Assembly: GCA_032716605.1 (NCBI GenBank)
Contig: CM064481.1
Location: forward strand, 17,230,811-17,294,810
Source: Paralithodes platypus
Taxonomy: Eukaryota > Arthropoda > Malacostraca > Decapoda > Lithodidae
Length of the DNA stretch: 64,000 bases
Direction: 5' to 3'
The translations under genes and the position numbers were made by a program. The notes beneath the pieces are model-generated. The model did no database searches and had not been told where the DNA came from. It saw only the letters and a program-made list of their open reading frames with translations. Of this stretch, positions 1 through 11,644 are shown piece by piece. The stretch's first letter is position 1. Every line of letters begins with the position of its first letter.

Positions 1-740
1 ATGTGTGCCTTCATAGTTCAAATATTAGCAACATGTATCACATATTGTCATTGTAAGTGAAGTTACAGTGTGATAAGTGCATAGATTCAAGTTTTATAAG
101 TGTCGAGGGTGTGGCAAGACTCGCGCGCGTCGTGGTTACCATGACGACTGGCGGGCTGGCGGCCACCTTGTTCATGGACTCATGCACGTACACTCTACCA
201 GCTGAATGACACCCGACTTCCCCTTCACTCACTCTCACTTTTATTATGCCTCTCTCACGTACTCTGTTTATTGATTTTATACTTTACCGTATATTTTATA
301 GTTAGAATATGAGTGTTACACATTGTTTTAGGCACCTTTGACTTAGAAATATTGGCTTTGACGTATTCTTAGTGGGGAGACAGGGGAGCTGGTGGTGAAG
401 GCAGGGGGAGTGGGGGGAAGACCAGTATACACATAAACTTGCTGTGTACGTAGCAACATGACACACTATCTCGTCTCTTCTTACCCCTACCATGACCTGG
501 CGGAATTTTGAGGAATGCTGTGGGGTCTGGGTCATCCTCCTCCTCCTCTTCCCCACTTGGTGGGGAGTCAACTATGTTATGGGAAGCGTTAGGGGAGCGA
601 TAAACATAGTGAGGCGACGAGGTAAACTAGGCAACTGGGCCGGGAGGGAGGTGGGAGGCCGCCCAGTCCTTCCACTCCCGCGCTCTCTCTCCCCACTCCC
701 CACCGCGGCGGGACTTGGGTATTGCCAATTGATAAGTATT
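1..740. other. Unassigned flank, no gene recognised
   Basis: No protein family, RNA gene or transposon end could be recognised here on either strand. Short open frames on both strands lack family motifs and splice context. Base composition changes from mixed to GC-rich around 560-740, with poly-purine and CCTCC-type runs. This is the sequence to the left of an assembly gap and is probably not contiguous with the Gypsy tandem to its right. Confidence 0.6.
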
Positions 741-965
741 GCCACTGTTGGGCAACATCATAAGGTATATCCCATATGAATTTGAACCCTCTAGCTACCA
801 TAGGATAAATTAAATAAGCACAAAATTGGCGGTGGGATAAGTGGGTAAACTGGCTTTCCCCATCCGCCCTTACTCACCAGCGTGGATGGGCTAGGGGGTT
901 GCCGCGTACCGCCACTGTTCGGCAACATCATAAGGTAGTTTCCTATACCATCCTCAAGCCTCTAG
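741..965. repeat. Diverged direct duplication, 170-bp spacing, cut by gap
   Basis: The stretch beginning GCCACTGTTGGGCAACATCA at 741 recurs at 911 as GCCACTGTTCGGCAACATCA. In both copies it is followed by TAAGGTA and later by a CCTCTAG. The offset is 170 bp. The second copy runs into the N gap, so further units may be hidden. Two units are too few to call a satellite; a nucleosome-length satellite edge or a local duplication are both possible. Confidence 0.5.
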
Positions 966-1065
966 NNNNNNNNNNNNNNNNNNNNNNNNNNNNNNNNNNN
1001 NNNNNNNNNNNNNNNNNNNNNNNNNNNNNNNNNNNNNNNNNNNNNNNNNNNNNNNNNNNNNNNNN
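966..1065. other. Assembly gap (100 N)
   Basis: Exactly 100 unknown bases, the usual placeholder for a gap of unknown size. The missing start of the first LTR (about 550 bp or more) lies in or beyond it. Sequence just right of the gap (1066-1165) is A-rich and degenerate compared with the same LTR segment at 9000-9070 and 16560-16630, suggesting low-quality contig-edge sequence. Confidence 0.95.
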
Positions 1066-2364
1066 ACCCCCGAAAAAACAAAAAAAAACCAAAAAACAAA
1101 AAAAACAAAAATAACACTCCGCACCTACCTAGCCAAATGCCAGCCAAACACAACAACAAAAATCAATAAACATACATAAGGAAAGCTTCAATACTATTCT
1201 GTATCTACTAATCGAGTAAAGTCTAGCTGGGGTACTGTGGGCAAAAGGTAGCAGTGACTGAGCAAAAACGGCTCGTAGCCTAGCGAAGTCCTCACAACTG
1301 TTTAAAGTATTACGTTAAAACTAACAAGTGCACTTTGAGAAATCCAGATCCCTTGTATCTGGTTTTCTCCCGGCTCCTTGACAAAGTAAAAACAAACTGT
1401 TAATAAAATACAGGGTGGTTAGGCTCTTGCCCTCACGCACTGTAAATTATTAACTCAACACAGTCAGCCGCGAAGACAACCTAGGCTTCACTGAACCGAA
1501 ACGAGTATGCAGGTTTATCGCTTAACCACTGCATCAAACAACAACTCGTAACACAGAAAAGCCTTACCCCAGTCTAGCATTACCTAGACTAGCAGAAAAC
1601 AGGAATAATAATAATAACACACAGGGAAATGCATATACAAGTGAAACAAACATAAATCAATCCTATTCTAAGTTAACCCTTCCAAAATAGGCTATCTAAT
1701 AGGCAAGTATCTCGTGAGAACTCAAGCGATAATACGTTGGCTGACTAGCTCTGCACCAACGGGACCATGGAAGTTAAACAGGTAGGGAAAAGAGGAGATA
1801 AGAATGTAAGGTAGTAGAGAAAGTTCACATCAGTCAGAAGAATATATATAGTTAGCAAGGGAAATGAGAAGTCGCTCTGCCTAATGAGTTCTGATGAAAA
1901 AAAATGGCTAGACTTCCCTTTTTATACCCGGCCTTCTAGTGAGCCCAACGTGAACTACTAAGGACCGCCCACTGACAATCATTACGTAATTTCTCTCTCT
2001 CCTCTGGGATAGACAAAAAGGCTTTCCTAGCACTGAGGGGAGGGGGGGAGGGGGGGGGGAGTGAGTGCTAGTGAGTTAGGCCCACCTCCCGCATGGCGCA
2101 CCCCACTGACCCCCAACTGTGTCCGCTTCATCAACACAAATAAGTTTTACACACAATACTTATAACTAATGATATAAAATAGAACTCGTTGACTCAGATG
2201 AAAACAAAATACATATAAATTACTTATAGTACAACGGCTCACATGAACTAAGTTAGGAAACTCTACATAGACTACAGCCAAAGTTCCTGCCCTGACGATC
2301 CTAGCGAGAGTGGGGGCATGACTAGGCGTTCTGTACAGCATGCTCACACTGGACATGCGTCACA
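1066..2364 (-). repeat. Partial 3' LTR of Gypsy copy A
   Basis: From about 1165 this matches the middle LTR (8404-10257) and the upper LTR (15956-18198) nearly base for base, apart from scattered single-base insertions. It ends at GCGTCACA, after which the polypurine tract of copy A begins (CCTCCCCAAG on the plus strand). The other end is missing in the gap. A TATA-like box for the minus strand is at 1921-1926. Confidence 0.8.
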
Positions 2365-3794
2365 CCTCCCCAAGATTTTACTTGCTCAACCCTGAGCTAA
2401 AATCTGACAAACACAGAACCCCATCAAGCCCCTCACCCAGCGACCGCATGGCACTAAAACAAAGCTGAGTTTATCACCAAAACACATCTTATTATTAACC
2501 AAAAAAAATTCACATTTTATAACTCCTCCCAACAATAGCAAAAAGACACAATATCATGCTCCCAGAGCGAGCTTACAGCAGCTCAGCCGTTTGATAGTTC
2601 GTGGACTACTCAAACTCTATAGGCTATGACAAACTTATACGATTACCTATATCAAAAGAAAGAGTTTTTTATATGATTTTTATATTTTAATATGTTTTTC
2701 CCGGCTGCACTATAAGGGCAGCCTATTTTCCTCCACTCAAACCCACCACCCTTTGATAGCCTACGACTGATCATCCACCCTTGATAAACAATCCGCGATC
2801 ACATTGTCACATCCAGCAATATGACGGATGTCCAGGTTATACTCCTGCAACATCAAAGACCACCTGGTCAGTCTCATATTGCGATTGTGAAATTGATTCA
2901 GGAATCTCAAAGGGTGATGATCAGTGTAGATAACCACGACTGGGCCATAGGCTGGAACATAAACCTCGAAGTGTGTGAGCGACACAGCACAACGCCAGTA
3001 ATTCCTTTTCTATTGTAGAATAGTTCTTTTGTGCAGCATTGAACTTCTTAGAAAAGAAACTTACTGGGTGTTCCACACCTTCATTGTCTGTCTGTAGCAA
3101 GACGGCACCAGCCCCTACACCACTAGCATCTGTTGCCAGCTGAAAAGGCCTGTTAAAGTCGGGGGCCCTGAGTATCGGGTGAGTACATAATAGCAAATGT
3201 TTCACCAAAGTGAAAGCCTTTTCACACTCAGGTGCCCACAAAAAACTTTTTGTCTATAGATAACAAATCTGTGAGAGGTGCCAACACCGTTGAGTAACCT
3301 TTTATGAAGCGTCTGTAGTAGCCGATCATACCCCAAAATCTCATAATCTGCTCTTATTGGTTGTTGGGGGCGTGAAATTTATGATTAGCTGTACCTTGTT
3401 CTGAGGAGGGCACACCTGTCCCCTTCCCACTACAAAACCAAAAAGGGTTGTTTTTTTGTTTTAATACTGCACAGTGGCTTTTTCGAAGTAACACTTTGCC
3501 AAATTTAATACCAGACCTGCTTCACTAAGTTTCAGGAAACAAGGTCTCGAGGTGCTCACAATGGCTCTCAAAGGCCGTCATCATAAATGATTACATCGTC
3601 CAAATATACGGTGCAATTTGGAATGTCCTTTACAATTTCATTCATCAGGTTCTGAAACGTTTGCTCGCATTCTTAAGTCCGTAAGGCATAACATTGCACG
3701 CGTAGGTACTCCCCGTTCCCCAATAACAACCACATACCTCTTTAGCACGGCTCGGACAAAGGTACGTGCCAGTAACCCTTTTACTAAATCTACT

Positions 3795-3873
<79 letters not shown>

Positions 3874-3875
3874 TT

Positions 3876-3912
<37 letters not shown>

Positions 3913-6900
3913 ACAAAAAAAAACGAGCATTACGAATTTTGTCAAGACTATTTTCAAGCCGAGGAAGAGGATATGGGTTAGTTGGAGTCAAAAAAACCGT
4001 TTAACCTACGGAAATCAATCAATACAAAAGCGTACCTTGCCATCTGGCTTAGGCTGCAGTGTTACGGGGGGAAGTCCACTTAACTGTTGCCTTTTCTCTA
4101 TCAACCCTCTACCGAGCATGATACTCCAACTCAATCCCTCAGAGCTGAGTAAGTTTTATGGGGGGCACACGGTACGGGATTGATCTTAAAAAAATGGGTA
4201 GATGGTCCCCCACGTCAACATCATGCATAGCCTGAGTAGTGAGGGGCCTGCGGTGTTCAGCAAATACAGTGGGGGTATGAAATATCCGAACAACGGACGG
4301 ATAGCAAGTCAAAACTGCGGCTCAGGCAAATGAGCTATAGCCTCGTCAGCCCTAGGCTTCGCGTTCCCCGCCCACTGATCCGCTGCTGAAACATGTTGAT
4401 CCCAGCTATCACTCCTCTGAAGCTTGACTGCCCCCCTCTCCTTCTCCACCACGGCCGCAACAAAGCCAACACAGGGGACAGTGAGAGGATCAGGAGGGGC
4501 GCCTCACATTTACTCTTTTAATAAGGTTCACGTGACATAACTGGTTCTTTTTCCTCCTGCCTGGTAGTGGCAACAAGGTAATCTAAGTCTGAAATTTTTT
4601 CTACTAATTTTATAAGCGTCCAGTGTACGTCGCAGGAGAGGGTGGTACCAACCAAAGGCACCAAAATTAATACCTCTTGTCCTACAGTGACACTTCCGTG
4701 GAGCCTCACTTTGCGATCATACCTGTCCTTTCCATCAAAGCTGTGATTCTGTCAAAATTTCCTTACCTGCATCTCCAGAGACTCTTAAGGCATTGCGGCT
4801 CACGGCTTTCAAGCACATACTTTAATAATGGGACAAGGCTGCACAGTCCCCTCCCAAAATTCTTTCAGCATGTTAAGGGTGGCCCCTGGACACAGGGTCC
4901 AAAAAATCAGCTCGTTTGGGACTAAATCCCAGGCTCTCACCAGGTACCTCCCGAGGCAGCAACAGCACATAAGGCCAAATTCCAAGGATCCCAATCCATC
5001 CGTTGTCAGCACAATAAACACCTTGAGCATACTTTTAAGTGTTAGCATGCCACCGCTCAAGCACCCCTTGACTCTCAGGGTGATACGCTGACGATACTAT
5101 ATGCTAGTATCCCATGCTGTTGCATTGTTTGCTTGAACATGTTGGAGGTGAAATTAGATCCCTGATCAGGCACTGAAATCTCCTCCGGGTACCCGTACCT
5201 TGAGAAGTACCACAACAAGTTACTGCAACTACCGTCTTCGCCATTCCAGTTTTCATAGGGTATGCATCGGCGGGGGATATCTAGTGGCAACATCCATTAT
5301 GCGTTTCACAAAAAATTTATTTCCAGCCTTAGTGGGAAGAAGTGGACCAACCATTGTCAAATCAAAAATCAATAATTTTACTAAAGGGTGGCCCAATCAC
5401 AGGAATAGGGTTGTAACGGAGCCTTAGGAATAACTTGGTTCGGTTCCCGACACGTTGACAAATATCACAGGCGTTTATCCATGACCTGCACATGAGACTT
5501 CATCCCCGGCCACCAAAACCCAATTTCCCCAAAGCCGCCCACCGTTTTCTATCACCCCTAGATGTCCTGCCAGTGGTTGTGTCATGCGCCAACCCTCAGT
5601 TAGGCTATCCCTGCACTCCCGTGGCAACCCACCAACTGGGTCCACTACTCCGGACCTTCTTTGCCAACTACGTTTAGGAGTCTTGAAAACGCCTATAGAG
5701 GGATGGCCATTCTAAATAACAAAAAAATCTCCTGGCTGTGCATCGCCGTACCTCGTCGAGCCTACTTACAGCTACATTAGACACGTTTGGAGCTCAGGGT
5801 CCTCTAGTTGCAGGATGCGACGTATATCTGAGGGTGCCAAGCGATCTAAACTGCTGCCCGGAGCAATGCATAACCTTCCACGATACTGGGCTGACTCCCT
5901 CTGTCTCTCTCGATGTACATAAAGTTGCTGTAGTGGAGACTCGTCATGCCAGGCCCTCGTCCCTCTCGATGATAGTAGGCACAGGGGCTACTCCAGAAAT
6001 AAAGTAATGGTTGCTAATACTGAATCACCCAGGAGATCCGCCGAGTCAAAACTCTTAAAACCAAACTCCAGCTTTAGCCTCCTCCTGTTGATCGTTCCTC
6101 CGCTGGTCTGATAGACGGAGGACTAGGCTGTGATACTTTAGCTGCCCGAGCTCGGGTGACAACACACGCCATGGGTAGGTGTCTGGGCACCCGCTCGACC
6201 CACTCTTGCTCTTCCCTACTCACGTCGGCCGGCCTCTCGGACAACGACTAAGGGTAGAACCTCAGAAGGCGCGGCATGGCAAAAGTCGTGGCCGAGGAAG
6301 AAGGATCGACGCCCTCCCACTGGCAGTTTCTCCACAACTCCCGACATCCAATTCACGTGCCACACCATTCCACCTCCAAACTCCAACCGCACCATGCGGG
6401 TTATGACCGAGTTGCATTAATCCCCTGCACCACTACCACCCGGAGCCGCCGGACTTATCGCGGTAGCACCACAGTCAAGTTTTTGAGACAATCATCAGAG
6501 TCTGCGGAACCCCAGCACCCCCCTGTATAACCCAAGCAAGACCTCTACTCCATTGCTTGCGCCCGCCCGCCCACATCACGCAACCCCGTCCCTCTATAAA
6601 CACGGTCGCAAAAAACACACCTGAGCAGGGGTGTTCGAGCCCCCCAGCACGCTTCTGCATTGGCTGTGCCTCAGCCTCTGACGAACTGCCCCGGGCAAAC
6701 TCAGATGACTTCGGAGACACACCAATGTTGCAGGCCAAAGACACAGCTGCTGTAGGTGGTTTGCTAGGACAGACTCTTGCAAAGTGCCCCTTTTCATGAC
6801 AATGATAACACTCCAACTCCCCCTTTGGGCTTCCCTTGGTACTGGGAAGGGCCCAGGCCCCTTCTTAAATGGGACGGTGCTAGGCTTTTGGTAAGACTTG

Positions 6901-8403
6901 GTATCATGGTCCTTGTGCTTGTTTCCATAAGGTATACCCCTACCTCGGGGGGGGTGGGGCGTCACGCCCCTTGTTTACTGCCCTACTACGCTGGGCAGAC
7001 CCGCACCCACGAATTAGTGATAGCCGGAGGTTAGCCATCTCAGCTGCCTCCTGTAGAGTTTTTGGGTTCTTTTCTTTAATAGTTAAAGTCATTTCTGCAC
7101 CAGTACACTTATAAAAACTGCTCGAGCAGAAACAGCTCAGTCAACTGTTCTCGCCGTCTCAGCTTTCTCAGAACGTGTCCAGTTTTTAAGTGCATCTTTT
7201 AAGTCCCGGGCATGTTCAAGAAAGGTCGCCTCCCTAGTCTTTGTACCACCCCGAAACTTCAATCGATATGTTTCCGGTTGCAACTCGTATGCCCGTAGGA
7301 CAGCTCTCTTCAATTCTGGGTAGTCAATGCAAGACTCTAAAGGCAGTGCATCATAAGCCTTCAGACCCTTACCCGTAAGTCTTGAGGAGACTAGAGCTGC
7401 CCACTTCTCTTCAGGCCAATTATGCTCCCTACACTTCTTCTCAAAACGATTAAAAAAATTCTGTGACTTCAGTTTCACTAAATACCGGCACCAATTTGAC
7501 TAATTGGGCCAAGGACTGTTCTCTTACTTGCCCTCACGGCCCATCCTAGTCCCCTGTCGACTCTGCACGAGTCTTATCTAAATCTAAAGTAGCACAATAT
7601 TTCTCCGAGTCGTACCTAAGCTCAGCCTCATGCCTCCTGGTCTCATCCTCTTGCCTCCTAAACCTCAATCTCATGCCTCCTAGTCTCACCTGCTTCCTAG
7701 CCTAATCTTAGCAAGCTCAAGTCTAAATACCATATCTGGAGACAGGCAGGAAGAGGGAGCTGCCACTACTGAAGGAGGGGGGGCAAAAACTGGGGAAACA
7801 CCATGTGCACCACCCGAGGGCACTCCAATCTGCCAATTCTCATCCCTCTGTGGGAGAGTGCTAACCTCCGGTAACTGAGTGGACGGCACTGTGGGAGTCG
7901 AGTGAGAGGGGATCTGGGGAGGAACCCCCCCAAACGCCCTCTCCTCCGAAACCCCATGTCGCCCACGCAACACCCAGGAAATCAGCTCCCCCTTGGACAT
8001 CCCTACTACATTGGAAATGCCCAAAACCTTGGCTATCAGGTGCAAGCCACAAACATCCACCCCAGTCAGCCTCTCCTCCGTCACGTGGTACCGCTTACTC
8101 ACAAAAACTCTAGCATCCTCCTCACTGGTTACTACCGGCACACCTTCAAATGGATCTCTCTCTCATCGTCAGTGCTAATGCACGACATACTGAAGTCCAC
8201 AAAAAAAATTCTCGAGACAAAAGTGTTAAACTTCCTATGCAAGCACTAATTACTAAATTAACTGGAGTCTCTTAAATGCTTTACTAATTGCCATCCAAAA
8301 AAAAATATTCTTCAATATGCACGCTAAAATACAAACAAACAAATGTTGTACAACTCTGCAAAAATGTATACTGTTCACAAAATCCTAAGCAAGGGTCGCC
8401 ATT
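2365..8403 (-). mobile_element. Gmr1-like Ty3/Gypsy retrotransposon, copy A internal region (error-rich)
   Basis: Collinear with copy B (10258-15955). On the minus strand gag lies at about 8180-6475, protease and the integrase zinc domain at about 6470-5440, integrase core and RT at about 5440-3250, and RNase H at 3241-2761. Recognisable pieces include the RNase H segment with TDASGVGAGAVLLQTD, the gag capsid piece at 7137-7478 and the zinc knuckle CYHCHEKGHFARVC near 6780-6816. Compared with copy B it carries dozens of one-base insertions, mainly in homopolymers, so no long frame survives. At the codon where copy B has TAG in RNase H, copy A has CAG, so it is probably a real second copy rather than a duplicated contig. 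No env-like ORF is seen. Confidence 0.8.
3799..3911. other. T-rich run inserted in RT of copy A, probable artefact
   Basis: About 113 bases of almost pure T, broken by two G and one C, sit between CTACTT and GACAAAA. In copy B the same junction reads CTACTTTAGACAAAAAAACG with no insertion. On the minus strand it reads as a poly-lysine frame at 3638-3991 with no biological meaning. Given the many one-base insertions around it, a long-read consensus error is the simplest cause; real poly(A) insertion is the alternative. Confidence 0.7.
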
Positions 8404-10257
8404 TGTTACGACCTGGCACTCGGGTACACAAGGGCTCTCAATCAGGACTCGAATACGGCTCGCTGCCACAACGGAAACACACGATCCCAACCCCTGAGTA
8501 CTGCCAGCCGAACAAAAAACACCAATACCCTCCAGAGTTCAATCTGCTATAACGGGGTATACAAGAACTCGGTACTAGTGTTCAACAACAGACTAATAAA
8601 GAGACAGGAATTATCTAGTCTGGTCAACAATCAAACAATGAAGTAAGAAACAACAACACCAAAGAATAGTGTTGGCCGAAGCCGAAGTAATCCACCCTTG
8701 ACTAAGAACTTAAGAAGTCCTCCACCCTCTACTTCAGATCGGCACTATTACGTTACGTTAATTAATAGTCCTTAAGCATCGAGCAAGGAATCTTCTGAAA
8801 AAAGTTAGATGCTTCTCGGATGCTCGTAAGAAGTACGTATCGGATTTTGAACAGTAATTCAATAAGCAAAACACTGGCAATTAAATACTATTAAAGGTTT
8901 AAATTGGCATAAGAATAATTAAAAGAATATGCAATAGTAAATGGCAAACATTAAAAAGAAGTACTCCGCAAATGCAACGGCAATAGCCTACTCGGATTGT
9001 GCTCGTGGGCCAATAATCACTAAAGTAGCCAAGCGTGCAACACATGAAATCAATAGTGCATAAACAATATCATACATAAGGAAAGCTTCAATACTATTCT
9101 GTATCTACTAATCGAGTAAAGTCTAGCTGGGGTACTGTGGGCAAAAAGGTAGCAGTGACTGAGCAAAACGGCTCGTAGCCTAGCGAAGTCCTCACAACTG
9201 TTTAAAGTATTACGTTAAACTAACAAGTGCACTTTGAGAAATCCAGATCCCTTGTATCTGGTTTTCTCCCGGCTCCTTGACAAAGTAAAAACAAACTGTT
9301 AATAAAATACAGGGTGGTTAGGCTCTTGCCCTCACGCACTGTAAATTATTAACTCAACACAGTCAGCCGCAAAGACAACCTAGGCTTCACTGAACCGAAA
9401 ACGAGTATGCAGGTTTATCGCTTAACCACTGCATCAAACAACAACTCGTAACACAGAAAAGCCTTACCCCAGTCTAGCATTACCTAGACTAGCAGAAAAC
9501 AGGAATAATAATAATAACACACAGGGAAATGCATATACAAGTGCAACAAACATAAATCAATCCTATTCTAAGTTAACCCTTCCAAAATAGGCTATCTAAT
9601 AGGCAAGTCTCTAGTGAGAACTCAAGCGATAATACGTTGGCTGACTAGCTCTGCACCAACGGGACCATGGAAGTTAAACAGGGCAGGGAAAAGAGGAGAT
9701 AAGAATGTAAGGTAGTAGAGAAAGTTCACATCAGTCAGAAGAATATATATAGTTAGCAAGGGAAATGAGAAGTCGCTCTGCCTAATGAGTTCTGATGAAA
9801 AAATGGCTAGACTTCCCTTTTTATACCCGGCCCTCTAGTGAGCCCAACGTGAACTACTAAGGACCGCCCACTGACAATCATTACGTAATTTCTCTCTCTC
9901 CTCTGGGATAGACAAAGGCTCCCCTAGCACTGAGGGGAGGGGGGGGGGAGTGCTAGTGAGTTAGGCCCACCTCCCGCATGGCGCACCCACTGACCCCCAA
10001 CTGTGGCTGCTGCTTCTCCCATCATTACAAATAAGTTTTACCCACAATACTTATAACTAATGATATAAAATAGAACTCGTTGACTCAGATGAAAACAAAA
10101 TACATATTCATATTACTTATAGTACAACGGCTCACATGAACTAAGTTAGGAAACTCTACATAGACTACAGCCAAAGTTCCTGCCCTGACGATCCTAGCGA
10201 GAGTGGGGCATGACTAGGCGTTCTGTACAGCATGCTCACACGTGGACATGCGTCACA
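8404..10257 (-). repeat. Shared middle LTR (5' LTR of copy A, 3' LTR of copy B), 1854 bp
   Basis: On the plus strand it starts TGTTACGACC and ends GCGTCACA, so the LTR proper (minus strand) runs TGTGACGC...GTCGTAACA with standard TG..CA ends. On its high-coordinate side the polypurine tract of copy B follows. On its low-coordinate side comes the primer-binding site of copy A. It therefore serves both elements. The lower ~100 bp toward copy A contain the same kind of one-base insertions as copy A. Confidence 0.85.
9819..9824 (-). promoter_or_regulatory. TATA box in the shared LTR
   Basis: The minus strand reads GGGTATAAAAAGGG, a good TATA box inside the LTR and in the direction of gag-pol. 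The same box occurs at 1921-1926 and 17756-17761 in the other two LTRs. It is the likely core of the LTR promoter; the start site itself cannot be seen. Confidence 0.55.
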
Positions 10258-10268
10258 CCTCCCCCAAG
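10258..10268 (-). other. Polypurine tract of Gypsy copy B
   Basis: Directly adjoining the LTR end, the plus strand reads CCTCCCCCAAG, that is CTTGGGGGAGG on the element's sense strand. Position and composition fit the plus-strand primer of an LTR retrotransposon. The upper LTR is followed by unrelated DNA at the equivalent point (18199), which defines the boundary. Confidence 0.7.
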
Positions 10269-10645
10269 ATTTTACTTGCTCAACCCTGAGCTAAAATCTG
10301 ACAAACACAGAACCCCATCAAGCCCCTCACACCCAGCGACCGCATGGCACTAAAACAAAGCTGAGTTTATCACCAAAACACATCTTATTATTAAAAAAAA
10401 AATTCACATTTTATAACTCCTCCCAACAATAGCAAAAAGACACAATATCATGGCGAGCTTACAGCAGCTCAGCCGTTTGATAGTTCGTGGACTACTCAAA
10501 CTCTATAGGCTATGACAAACTTATACGATTATCTATATCAAAAGAAAGAGTTTTTATATGATTTTTATATTTTAATATGTTTTTCCCGGCTGCACTATAA
10601 GGGCAGCCTATTTTCCTCCACTCAAACCCACACACCTGTGATAGC

Positions 10646-10975
10646 CTACGACTGATCATCCACCCTTGATAAACAATCCGCGATCACATTGTCACATCCA
10701 GCAATATGACGGATGTCTAGGTTATACTCCTGCAACATCAACGACCACCTGGTCAGTGTCATATTGCGATTGTGAAATTGATTCAGGAATCTCAAAGGGT
10801 GATGATCAGTGTAGATAACCACGACTGGGCCATAGGCTGGAACATACACCTCGAAGTGCCTGAGCGACAGCACAATCGCCAGTAATTCCTTTTCTATTGT
10901 AGAATAGTTCTTTTGTGCAGCATTGAACTTCTTAGAAAAGAAACTTACTGGGTGTTCCACACCTTCATTGTCTGT
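10646..10975 (-). pseudogene. pol: RNase H C-terminal part, Gypsy copy B
   Basis: The frame continues from the RT piece after an in-frame TAG. It carries HPVSFFSKKFNAAQKNYST, the typical Ty3/Gypsy RNase H stretch, then IYTDHHPLRFL and HIAGCDNVIADCLSR (the D/LSR end motif), and stops at 10646. The TAG replaces a glutamine codon still present in copy A. This is the end of the pol reading frame, just upstream of about 380 bp of non-coding 3' region and the LTR. Confidence 0.85.
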
Positions 10976-11458
10976 CTATAGCAAGACGGCACCAGCCCCT
11001 ACACCACTAGCATCTGTTGCCAGCTGAAAAGGCCTGTTAAAGTCTGGGGCCCTGAGTATCGGGTGAGTACATAGCAAATGTTTCACCAAAGTGAAAGCCT
11101 TTTCACACTCAGGTGCCCACAAAAACTTTTTGTCTTTAGATAACAAATCTGTGAGAGGTGCCAACACCGTTGAGTAACCTTTTATGAAGCGTCTGTAGTA
11201 GCCTATCATACCCAAGAATCTCATAATCTGCTTCTTGGTTGTTGGGTGCGGAAATTTATTGATAGCCTGTACCTTGTTCTGAGGAGGGCACACCTGTCCC
11301 CTTCCCACTACAAACCCAAGGTACTGCACAGTGGCTTTTACGAAGTCACACTTTGCCAAATTTACTACCAGACCTGCTTCACTAAGTTTCCGGAACAAGG
11401 TCTCGAGGTGCTCACAATGGCTCTCAAAGTCGTCATCATAAATGATTACATCGTCCAA
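10976..11458 (-). pseudogene. pol: Reverse transcriptase C-terminal half and RNase H start, Gypsy copy B
   Basis: 160 codons starting just after the YLDD catalytic box, whose codons lie at about 11445-11470 across a frame change. Seen motifs: QYLGFVVGRGQV, the RT thumb MRFLGMIGYYRRF, and the RNase H start FQLATDASGVGAGAVLL, whose TDAS aspartate is catalytic. It ends at the nonsense codon noted for RNase H. The 11459-11644 stretch just upstream still encodes RT (KVDLVKGYWQVPL) but in several frames. Confidence 0.85.
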
Positions 11459-11644
11459 ATATACGGTGCAATTTGGATGTCCTTTACAATTTCATTCATC
11501 AGGTTCTGAACGTTGCTGGTGCATTCTTAAGTCCGTAAGGCATAACATTGCACCGGTAGGTACTCCCGTCCACAATAAAAACCACATACCTCTTTAGCAC
11601 GCTCGGACAAAGGTACTTGCCAGTAACCTTTTACTAAATCTACT

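Noticed and set aside
899..1159. Frames running through the N gap
   Set aside because: Unknown bases translated as X; no support.
1880..1900. Hammerhead ribozyme core (CTGATGA) in the LTR
   Set aside because: CTGATGAAAAAAA lacks the stem II and the GAAA-stem partner needed.
3638..3991. Poly-lysine protein frame over the T-rich run
   Set aside because: It is the reading of a homopolymer insertion inside RT of copy A that is absent from copy B.
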